DNA from: Acidobacteriota bacterium | GTDB lineage: Bacteria; Acidobacteriota; Polarisedimenticolia; QHYA01 | DNA length: 5,263 nucleotides | Assembly: GCA_003223995.1 (NCBI GenBank) | Contig: QHYA01000253.1 | Location: 1 to 5,263, forward strand | Reading direction: 5' to 3' | Shown: piece by piece, positions 1 to 5,263 of the stretch | Position numbering within the stretch: the first letter of the stretch is position 1 | How the letters are laid out: the number at the start of each line of letters is the position of its first letter | The notes under the pieces: generated by a model | Databases searched by the model: none | Seen by the model: the letters and a program-made list of their open reading frames with translations, nothing else | What the model was told of the DNA's origin: nothing | Position numbers and translations under genes: made by a program

Positions 1-312
1 CTCTTCCGCCATCGATCTGGCGGCGTCGATCGCGACATGCTGTCGCGCGGCTCGTTCGCTATCGACGCCGACACCGGGCGCGTGCTTGAAGCGGAGCTGA
101 CGGCCGGCGGCCCTCCCCCCACGTTCTCGACGAGGCTCTCCAGCCGGTACGAGGAGAATGCGGCGCTCGGGCTCCTCGTGCCGGTAGAGATGCAGGAGCG
201 GATCTGGCAGCCGCACAGGCCCAAGGACGATCACCTCGAGGTCACATCGTCCTATTCCAACTTTCGTCGCTTTCAGGTGACGGTCGACGAGCAGATCGAG
301 ATGTCGAAGTGA
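1..312 (+). CDS. C-terminal fragment of an uncharacterised exported protein (YSNFRRF-type), 5' end outside window
   Basis: The reading frame is open from base 1 to a TGA at 310-312, giving 103 codons with no stop, so the gene begins upstream of the window. The ATG at 37 is internal and should not be taken as the start. Visible features are an I-D-A-D-T-G-R-V-L turn near residues 23-31, followed by alternating beta-strand-like segments, then V-P-V-E-M-Q-E-R and, near the end, S-S-Y-S-N-F-R-R-F-Q-V. I recognise this combination (tGRVl... vPvEMrE... YsNFRrF) as the C-terminal part of proteins of unknown function common in Acidobacteriota, often predicted to be exported. No enzyme motif is visible, so no function is assigned. 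The pattern suggests a beta-rich domain, but that is inference. The gene ends 152 bases before the peptidase gene on the same strand. Confidence 0.75.
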   Translation, partial: LFRHRSGGVDRDMLSRGSFAIDADTGRVLEAELTAGGPPPTFSTRLSSRYEENAALGLLVPVEMQERIWQPHRPKDDHLEVTSSYSNFRRFQVTVDEQIEMSK

Positions 313-371
313 TCGGCGAATCGCCGGGACGGCCCTCCGGATATCGGGATGCCGCCGAGCCGTTCTGGTCG

Positions 372-377
372 TATAAA
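372..377 (+). promoter_or_regulatory. Possible -10 element (TATAAA) upstream of the peptidase gene
   Basis: TATAAA matches the sigma-70 -10 consensus at five of six positions and stands out in a very GC-rich gap. No convincing -35 hexamer lies 16-18 bases upstream, and there is no extended -10 TG. If used, transcription would start near 384, leaving a leader of roughly 80 bases that contains the hairpin at 396-425. This is a weak prediction from composition and position only. Confidence 0.2.
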
Positions 378-395
378 TGTCCCGTTGAAATGTCC

Positions 396-425
396 GGTCC
401 CGCCTCCCGAGCGGGGGGCGGGATC
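396..425 (+). terminator. Strong GC-rich hairpin between the partial gene and the peptidase gene
   Basis: Bases 396-408 pair with 413-425 to form a 13-bp stem (11 Watson-Crick and two G-T pairs) closed by a GAGC tetraloop. The stem is unbroken. No T-tract follows (next bases are CCACCATCAC), so it is not a canonical intrinsic terminator, although U-less hairpin terminators are proposed in high-GC bacteria. It lies 84 bases after the upstream stop and ends 39 bases before the peptidase ATG. It could terminate the upstream transcript or act as a leader structure of the peptidase mRNA. A smaller 5-bp hairpin (314-318 with 322-326, loop AAT) directly follows the upstream stop codon. Confidence 0.35.
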
Positions 426-464
426 CCACCATCACTCCTTTCAGGCTGCCCGGGGGGCCTCTGA

Positions 465-2987
465 ATGAAAATCACCGTCAGTCCGCGCACTCCGTCGCCG
501 CGTACCCGGATCCTCCTGCTGCTCGCTCTCGGATGTCTCGTTCCTGCCCCTTCGCCTCGCGCCGCAATCTCTCCCGAGCAGGCGGGAGGGCTCGAAGGAA
601 GAGCGCTGATCCGCCGGGACTGGTGGCCCTACACCGTTGGGCCGTCTTACGGAGAGGTCCCGGCCGGCAAGCTCGCCGATCCCCGGGTCATCCGCCTCGA
701 AGTCGGCTCCTTCGACTCCCGAGGGGATGGCCTGACGCTGCCAGGGGCCTTGAGGCTGACGGGCCAGGCGGTCCAAGGGCCGGCGGTCCCATGGATCGTC
801 CAGCTCGAAGGGCCGATCACCGAAGCACAGAAAGAGGCCCTGAGGCGGTCGGGCGTGAGGTTCTTCGACTACGTGCCGAACAACGCCTTCATCGTGCGCT
901 CACCGGAGCCGGAGAAGCTGGCAGGGCTTCCCGGTGTCCTGTGGGCAGGCCCCTACCATCCCGCGTACAGGATCGAGCCGCTCCTCGGGCACGCCCCGAC
1001 GGACGATCCAGAGACGGCGAAGAACGAAGTCCTTTCGGTCCGTGCCCTTCTGTTCGAACCCGATGAGAGGAGCGCGGCGATCGAAGCCCTGCGGGCTCTC
1101 GGCGCGGAGGTCGACCAGGAAGCGACGTTCGATCCTCACGGCTGGCCGGACAGGGTCTACTTCCGCGCCGATTCCTCGGTGATCCTCGCCGCTTCCCGGC
1201 TCGACCAGGTCCGCTTCATCCAGGAAGTCTCCCAATCCGGCTTCACGTTGAACGCCGAATCGCACGTCGTCCTGCAGAGCGGCTGCGTGTTCCACGATCC
1301 CGGGAAGACGCAGTTCTGCGGGACCCCCTACTGGGACGCGGGGGTCAATGGAAGCTCGCAGACCGTCGGGGACATGGACAACGGGATGGACGTGGACACG
1401 ATCCTGCTATCGAACACAGCCTCCGACGCCGGCACGCCTGGCAGCTCGCACCGCAAGGTCAAGTCCTACAAGGCGTGGGGAGGAGGCGACCTGCTCACGT
1501 GCGGCAACTACACGCACGGGACGAACACGTCACAGTGCGCCGTGGGGAACCGGACCGACTTCGGCCAGAACGGCGACCTCGAGGGAGTCGCCAAGCAGGC
1601 GAAGATCGTCTTCCAGGACATCGGTCATTCCGACCAGATCAGTTGCGCCCTGGGCAACCTGAGCCCACCCGCCTCGCTCGTCGGGATGTACGACGAGGTT
1701 CGCAGCTGTCTGGTCTGCCCCGGCACCGCAAAGAACGTGATCGCGGCCGGGGGCTACTACCAGGACCCGTTCTTCGACTTCTTCGGCTCGACCGGGCCGG
1801 CTCCGGACGGCCGGATGGGTCCGACGATCATGGCTCCCGCGTGCGACCACTCGGGCGGCAACCCGGCCCCCTACAACTACAACACGTCCGCTTGCCTTCA
1901 GAGCTCCGACACGAACATCACCGGCACGCCCGAGTCGATCCTCGTTCAGGGGAGCTGCGGTACGTCCTTCTCCAGCCCCTACTCGATGGGAGGCGGTGCG
2001 CTCATCCGCGACTACTTCGAGAAGGGGTACTACCCCTCCGGAGCTGCCAACTCTCCCGACGCCTTCGCTCCAACCGGCGCGCTCGTCAAGGCCGTCATGC
2101 TCAACAGCGGCGACTACATGACCTGCTGCGGGAGCTTCATGGAAAGCACGTCCACCTACGGCCAGGGGATGGGACGGCTGGATCTCAGCCGCAGCCTTTC
2201 CATCAAGAACGACACTCGCACGCCGCAGGGGGTCCGGGTCGTGGACAAGGGGGCCGCTGTCGGGCTGGCGACGGGAGGGGTCTACGAGGAGAAGATCGAG
2301 ATCCTCGACACGAGCCAGTCCTTTCGCGCCACCGTGAACTGGACCGACCGGCCGGGATCGCCCCTCGTGAACAACCTCCGGCTGACGGTGATCGGTCCTG
2401 CGGGAACCGCCGCGCAGACCTATCACGGAGGGAACTTCTCGGGTCAGTACACGAATTCCGAGGCTTCGGGCGGGACGGCGAACGACTCGGCCAATCCCTT
2501 CGAAGCCGTCTTCATCAATGCCTCCGAGCTGGTGGGGGGCGTTTACAAGGTGCATGTCGAGGGGACGAACGTCCCAAATGGAGACTCGAACTTCGGCAAT
2601 ACACAGCCCTTCGCTCTCGTCGCCTCCGGAGGCTTCTCGAGCACCGGCGTGCGCGAGGTCTCCCCTCCCGGAAGCTCGTCGCCCTTGAAGGCAACGGGGC
2701 GCCTCGGGGCCGTCGTCACGTGGTTGTGGGAGCTTCTCTACGACCCGACCATCACCTACGCGCTCTACCGCGGTGAACTGAGCTCGCTGCATTCCGGCGT
2801 CTACAACCACCAGATGATCGATCCCGCCCACTGTGGGATGACGACCAACACGACGACCGTTTCCGACGGTCTCGATGGGATCGGGCACTACTATCTCGTC
2901 TCGTCGAAGAAGAGCGGTGTCGAGGGAAGTTTGGGGAAGGCGAGCAACGGGACCGAGCGTCCTGCCGCCAACCCGGCGTGCCCGTGA
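465..2987 (+). CDS. Secreted S8 (subtilisin-type) serine peptidase, KP-43-like architecture, 840 aa, catalytic domain apparently shortened
   Basis: Predicted extracellular or envelope endopeptidase. Residues 1-34 form a signal peptide (Arg-rich start, I-L-L-L-L-A-L-G-C core); C24 is a poor lipobox match. Residues about 109-174 and 189-266 look like two prodomain-like modules. The triad is visible: Asp305 in V-G-D-M-D-N-G, His351 in Y-T-H-G-T, Ser501 in C-G-T-S-F-S-S-P. A-K-N-V-I-A-A-G-G (422-430) and D-G-R-M-G-P-T-I-M-A-P (448-458) match the KP-43-type subtilase core. Residues about 605-722 match its C-terminal jelly roll (V-N-W-T-D, L-V-N-N-L, A-V-F-I-N-A). Residues 726-840 resemble a fibronectin-like module with A-L-Y-R-G and a terminal E-R-P...C-P. 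Oddity: the S-W-G strand and the A-A-G-N oxyanion Asn expected between V-F-Q-D-I (382-386) and K-N-V-I are missing, so activity is doubtful. The catalytic region is Cys-rich. The ATG at 465 is chosen because the signal peptide follows directly; only a G6 run 7 bases upstream could serve as ribosome binding site. Family assignment is confident; substrate is unknown. Confidence 0.93.
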   Translation: MKITVSPRTPSPRTRILLLLALGCLVPAPSPRAAISPEQAGGLEGRALIRRDWWPYTVGPSYGEVPAGKLADPRVIRLEVGSFDSRGDGLTLPGALRLTGQAVQGPAVPWIVQLEGPITEAQKEALRRSGVRFFDYVPNNAFIVRSPEPEKLAGLPGVLWAGPYHPAYRIEPLLGHAPTDDPETAKNEVLSVRALLFEPDERSAAIEALRALGAEVDQEATFDPHGWPDRVYFRADSSVILAASRLDQVRFIQEVSQSGFTLNAESHVVLQSGCVFHDPGKTQFCGTPYWDAGVNGSSQTVGDMDNGMDVDTILLSNTASDAGTPGSSHRKVKSYKAWGGGDLLTCGNYTHGTNTSQCAVGNRTDFGQNGDLEGVAKQAKIVFQDIGHSDQISCALGNLSPPASLVGMYDEVRSCLVCPGTAKNVIAAGGYYQDPFFDFFGSTGPAPDGRMGPTIMAPACDHSGGNPAPYNYNTSACLQSSDTNITGTPESILVQGSCGTSFSSPYSMGGGALIRDYFEKGYYPSGAANSPDAFAPTGALVKAVMLNSGDYMTCCGSFMESTSTYGQGMGRLDLSRSLSIKNDTRTPQGVRVVDKGAAVGLATGGVYEEKIEILDTSQSFRATVNWTDRPGSPLVNNLRLTVIGPAGTAAQTYHGGNFSGQYTNSEASGGTANDSANPFEAVFINASELVGGVYKVHVEGTNVPNGDSNFGNTQPFALVASGGFSSTGVREVSPPGSSSPLKATGRLGAVVTWLWELLYDPTITYALYRGELSSLHSGVYNHQMIDPAHCGMTTNTTTVSDGLDGIGHYYLVSSKKSGVEGSLGKASNGTERPAANPACP

Positions 2988-3006
2988 TCAGCCCCCAAAT
3001 CGCGAG

Positions 3007-3046
3007 ACGGCTAGCGAGAGAAAGTCACGGCTAGCGAGCGAAAGCG
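3007..3046. repeat. Two tandem copies of a 20-base repeat between convergent genes
   Basis: Copies at 3007-3026 and 3027-3046 both begin ACGGCTAGCGAG and agree at 17 of 20 positions (differences at unit positions 13, 19 and 20). Each contains the palindrome GCTAGC. The pair lies in the 87-base gap between the stop codons of the peptidase (+) and the hydrolase (-). I see no third full copy. A bulged stem can be drawn at 3038-3045 with 3051-3060, but it is too weak to call a terminator. Function unknown; it may be simple duplication or part of a genome-wide short repeat family. Confidence 0.6.
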
Positions 3047-3074
3047 AGGAGCGTTTCCGCGGGAGAGGGTCGGA

Positions 3075-5153
3075 TTACTTCTCCTCGAACACGTACTCGT
3101 GCTGGGCGTCGCGGAGCACGAGCGTCCGTTTGGGACCGCCGCCGACGGTGAACTCGACGCCAATGATCCCCGGCCGGATCGTGAGAAAGGACATCGAACC
3201 GTCCGGGTTCTTGCGCGAGGCGACTTTGCTTTTCCATTCGCCGAAGTCGAACATCGTCGCCCCGTCCGTCCAGCTGACCGCGATCTCGCCGAGTGACGGG
3301 TTCGCGTAACGAGCCGCGAGCTTTCCGGCCTCGGTCGCATCCGCCGGAATGGTGAGGAGCTTTCGCTCGGCGGCGATCTGATCGAAATACGTCTTCGCCC
3401 TCGCCGCGATTTGCGCATCAGCCTCGAGGCGGCCGTCGAACAGCACCTCCAGGAGCTTGCGCTGGAAGATGTTTCGGATCAGCCAGCCCGGATCGCCGTT
3501 CGTCAGGACGACGGCGCCGACGCCGAAATCGGGCAGCCACATCATGTCGCTGTGAAAGCCGATGAGATCGCCCCCGTGATGAACGACGCTCACGCCGTAC
3601 GTGTGGTCGTTCATGAGCCCCATGCCGTAGGTGGCGTCGTTGTCGAGAGCGATCTGGGGGAGGCGCCGGGCGAGTAGGGTGTCCGCAGAGATGTAGGGCT
3701 TGCCTCCGGGAAGCTTCCCATTGTCGAGCTCCATCTGCACGTATTTGAGAAGATCGCGCACGGTGCTCCAGCCGCCTCCTGCGGGTCGCATCGGCACGAT
3801 CGCCGCGTTGATCTCCGCCGCGGCGAGCGCGGGTTTGCCGTCTACGTCGCTCGAGTGGGCCACTGCGAAGTTCCCCTGCTGGGCCGCGGCGAAATCCAGC
3901 GTGGTCAATTTCATGGCGAGCGGCTCGAAGACGCGCGTCCGCATCGCCTCGTCATAGGCCTTCCCCAGCTCGAGGTCGGGGAACGCGACGTGCCCGCCGA
4001 TGAACCCGGCCGCTGCGGCGAGCGGATTCGAATACTGGAACAGCTCGCCGAACTTGCTCGTGGGTTGCATCGTGCCGAGCGTCGCGAGCGCCCCGGCGGG
4101 GGTCATGTCCTTGAACTCGAACAGCCACTCCATGTCCTGGCGCGGAAGCCCGGTGCACGCGCAGATCAGATGCTTGACCAGGACCTTGCTCGTCGTGTCG
4201 GCATCCCCCAGCTTGAAGGACGGAAGCAGCTTGGTCGCCGGGGTTTCCCAGGTCAGCTTGTTCTCGTCGACGAGCTTCCCCAGCATCAAGGTGGTCAGCG
4301 CCTTCGTATTGGATGCGATGATGTATTTCGTGTCCGCATCGACCTTCGCCGGCTTTCCGAGCTCCCGCGTGCCGAAACCGCCCGCGAAGACGACCTTACC
4401 GCCCTGAAGGAGGCCGATGGAGACACCGGGCACGCCGGTCAGCTTCCGCGCCGTCTCGACGAAATCGGTCAGCCTGGCGATCCGCGCCGCGTCGAGATCG
4501 TGCGCCTTCTTGCCCGCGAACGTCTCCCGCTGCTGGCCTTTGGGCAGGAGGCGTCCGAGCAACACGCCGATCTGCGCCCCACGCTTCTCGCCGACAGCCT
4601 GCGAGACGTTGTAGAGGATCACAGTCCAGGCGCCATTTGCGTAGCGCGTCTGGGCGCCCACGTCGCGTTTCTCGTTCGGCGAGGTCTGGTATTCGTAGTT
4701 GCGGATCCGGGACCATCCGTCCTTGTCGGGCGCCTCGGTCGTGACCTTGAGCGGCCATTTCTTCTCTTCGCCGAAGTGCGTCCAGGCAAGCGCGACGGCG
4801 CCGTCGGCGTCTTCGGCGTGAATGTCGACGAGCGCGATCCGCGAGTCCCCCTCCGGCGCCTCCAGGACCGTTGCCGCTCCGCGAACGAAGAAGCTCCATC
4901 CCGCCGGCGCAACGAACGTATTGCCCAAGACGGTCGTTTTCGGCGTATCCGTCGCAATCCTCTCGGGACTCGAGAGCGGTGGCGCAGGCGTTTCGGGCGG
5001 GGGCGGCGCTGGCGCCTCGGGCGAGGGCGGCACTTGAACCGGAACCGGCGCAGGAGCCGCCGGCAAACCGTCCGCGCCTGGTGCAGCGATGGGGTGTGAC
5101 GCGATAGCCGAGCAGGCCAGAGTCAGACTCACGAAGGCGGCCAAAGCACGCAT
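3075..5153 (-). CDS. Secreted serine hydrolase, beta-lactamase/class C PBP fold (PF00144-type), with extra N-terminal domain, 692 aa
   Basis: Predicted periplasmic or envelope-bound acyl-serine hydrolase of the class C beta-lactamase / D-Ala-D-Ala carboxypeptidase / esterase superfamily. Residues 1-19 are a signal peptide; C14 in L-T-L-A-C is a borderline lipobox. Residues 30-63 are a Pro/Ala-rich linker. Residues about 71-210 form an extra N-terminal domain (P-A-G-W near 83-86, E-A-P-E-G-D near 98-103). The catalytic domain spans about 228-575 with nucleophile motif S281-N-T-K284, second motif Y374-S-N376 and third motif H526-G-G528, the H-x-G form typical of the class C/esterase-like branch. 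The signature H-L-I-C-A-C-T-G-L-P-R-Q (328-339) occurs in a subgroup of large serine hydrolases I recall from Xanthomonadales and Acidobacteriota. Residues about 600-692 form a beta-rich C-terminal domain. All catalytic residues are present, so it is probably active; peptide, beta-lactam and ester substrates cannot be distinguished. The length is nearly double that of a class C beta-lactamase because of the flanking domains. The start is supported by the signal peptide and an AGGA 7 bases upstream. It converges on the peptidase gene and is not in an operon with any gene seen here. Confidence 0.95.
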   Translation of the reverse strand: MRALAAFVSLTLACSAIASHPIAAPGADGLPAAPAPVPVQVPPSPEAPAPPPPETPAPPLSSPERIATDTPKTTVLGNTFVAPAGWSFFVRGAATVLEAPEGDSRIALVDIHAEDADGAVALAWTHFGEEKKWPLKVTTEAPDKDGWSRIRNYEYQTSPNEKRDVGAQTRYANGAWTVILYNVSQAVGEKRGAQIGVLLGRLLPKGQQRETFAGKKAHDLDAARIARLTDFVETARKLTGVPGVSIGLLQGGKVVFAGGFGTRELGKPAKVDADTKYIIASNTKALTTLMLGKLVDENKLTWETPATKLLPSFKLGDADTTSKVLVKHLICACTGLPRQDMEWLFEFKDMTPAGALATLGTMQPTSKFGELFQYSNPLAAAAGFIGGHVAFPDLELGKAYDEAMRTRVFEPLAMKLTTLDFAAAQQGNFAVAHSSDVDGKPALAAAEINAAIVPMRPAGGGWSTVRDLLKYVQMELDNGKLPGGKPYISADTLLARRLPQIALDNDATYGMGLMNDHTYGVSVVHHGGDLIGFHSDMMWLPDFGVGAVVLTNGDPGWLIRNIFQRKLLEVLFDGRLEADAQIAARAKTYFDQIAAERKLLTIPADATEAGKLAARYANPSLGEIAVSWTDGATMFDFGEWKSKVASRKNPDGSMSFLTIRPGIIGVEFTVGGGPKRTLVLRDAQHEYVFEEK

Positions 5154-5160
5154 GGAGGAA

Positions 5161-5164
5161 TCCT
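5161..5164 (-). promoter_or_regulatory. Ribosome binding site of the serine hydrolase
   Basis: On the minus strand AGGA ends 7 bases before the ATG at 5153-5151, a normal Shine-Dalgarno distance. Together with the signal peptide that follows, it supports this start. A second ATG at 5178-5176 is in another frame. I found no convincing -10/-35 pair in the remaining 5165-5263. Confidence 0.45.
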
Positions 5165-5263
5165 GCCTTTCTCCGCATGGGAAGCTGGGGGACGGCTCGC
5201 GTCCAACTAGTGATCGCGTTCGCCTTCGTCGGGCCTCCGCGCGACCCCGTGATGCCGCATGTC

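Noticed and set aside
385..390. TTGAAA as a -35 element for the peptidase gene
   Set aside because: The matching -10 position falls within the GC-only hairpin arm, so no promoter can be built from it.
1677..1730. Frameshift as explanation for the missing peptidase segment
   Set aside because: The frame is continuous and flanking motifs before and after are in the same frame, and I did not recognise S-W-G or A-A-G-N in the overlapping plus-strand frames; an in-frame loss fits better.
1475..2776. Plus-strand open frame of 433 codons overlapping the peptidase in another frame
   Set aside because: Arg-rich, low-complexity composition typical of a shifted frame in GC-rich DNA; no family signature.
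1530..2888. Long minus-strand open frame of 452 codons across the peptidase gene
   Set aside because: It is an antisense shadow of a high-GC gene. Its translation is Arg/Gly/Val-rich with no recognisable domain, while the plus frame has clear S8 motifs.
3038..3060. Possible terminator hairpin in the convergent gap (3038-3045 with 3051-3060)
   Set aside because: The stem needs two single-base bulges and has no T-tract in either direction, so it is too weak to annotate.
3855..5099. Plus-strand open frame of 414 codons opposite the serine hydrolase
   Set aside because: Arg- and Leu-rich shadow of the minus-strand gene, which has all catalytic motifs and a signal peptide.
4396..5178. Minus-strand frame of 260 codons with an ATG upstream of the hydrolase start
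   Set aside because: It overlaps the hydrolase in a different frame, is Arg-rich, and lacks domains; the hydrolase frame is clearly the coding one.
5207..5263. Possible gene ends at the right edge: a minus frame closing with TAG at 5209-5207, or a plus frame from GTG at 5210
   Set aside because: Only 18 codons are visible in either direction, both have similar third-position GC, and no ribosome binding site or protein signature decides between them.

Overview
The window is high-GC bacterial DNA (about two thirds G+C by eye) with two complete protein genes, the end of a third, and short gaps. All three products look exported. The protein styles point to a soil or sediment bacterium of the Acidobacteriota (Thermoanaerobaculia-like) or a similar high-GC Gram-negative lineage such as Myxococcota: a C-terminal fragment with a V-P-V-E-M / Y-S-N-F-R-R-F signature, a secreted S8 peptidase with a tail ending G-x-E-R-P...C-P, and a large secreted serine hydrolase carrying H-L-I-C-A-C-T-G-L-P-R-Q. 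This placement rests on recognition of protein families, not on a marker gene.

Layout. Positions 1-312 (+) hold the last 103 codons of a gene whose start lies outside the window. Positions 313-464 are a non-coding gap with a strong GC-rich hairpin (396-425) and one AT-rich -10-like element (372-377). Positions 465-2987 (+) encode an 840-residue secreted S8 (subtilisin-type) peptidase of the KP-43-like architecture: signal peptide, two prodomain-like modules, catalytic domain, jelly-roll domain and a C-terminal fibronectin-like module. Positions 2988-3074 separate two convergent genes and contain two tandem copies of a 20-base repeat. Positions 3075-5153 (-) encode a 692-residue secreted serine hydrolase of the beta-lactamase / penicillin-binding-protein fold, with a proline-rich linker and an extra N-terminal domain. 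Positions 5154-5263 hold its ribosome binding site and otherwise nothing I can assign.

The peptidase and the hydrolase converge, so they are not in one operon. The peptidase could be cotranscribed with the upstream fragment, but the 152-base gap with its hairpin argues for separate transcription. I see no phage, transposon, CRISPR, tRNA or rRNA, and no evident multi-gene system. The most notable point is that the peptidase keeps the Asp, His and Ser of the S8 triad but appears to lack the segment that normally carries the S-W-G strand and the oxyanion-hole Asn (A-A-G-N). It may therefore be a pseudo-enzyme, a diverged enzyme, or the result of an in-frame deletion or assembly error.
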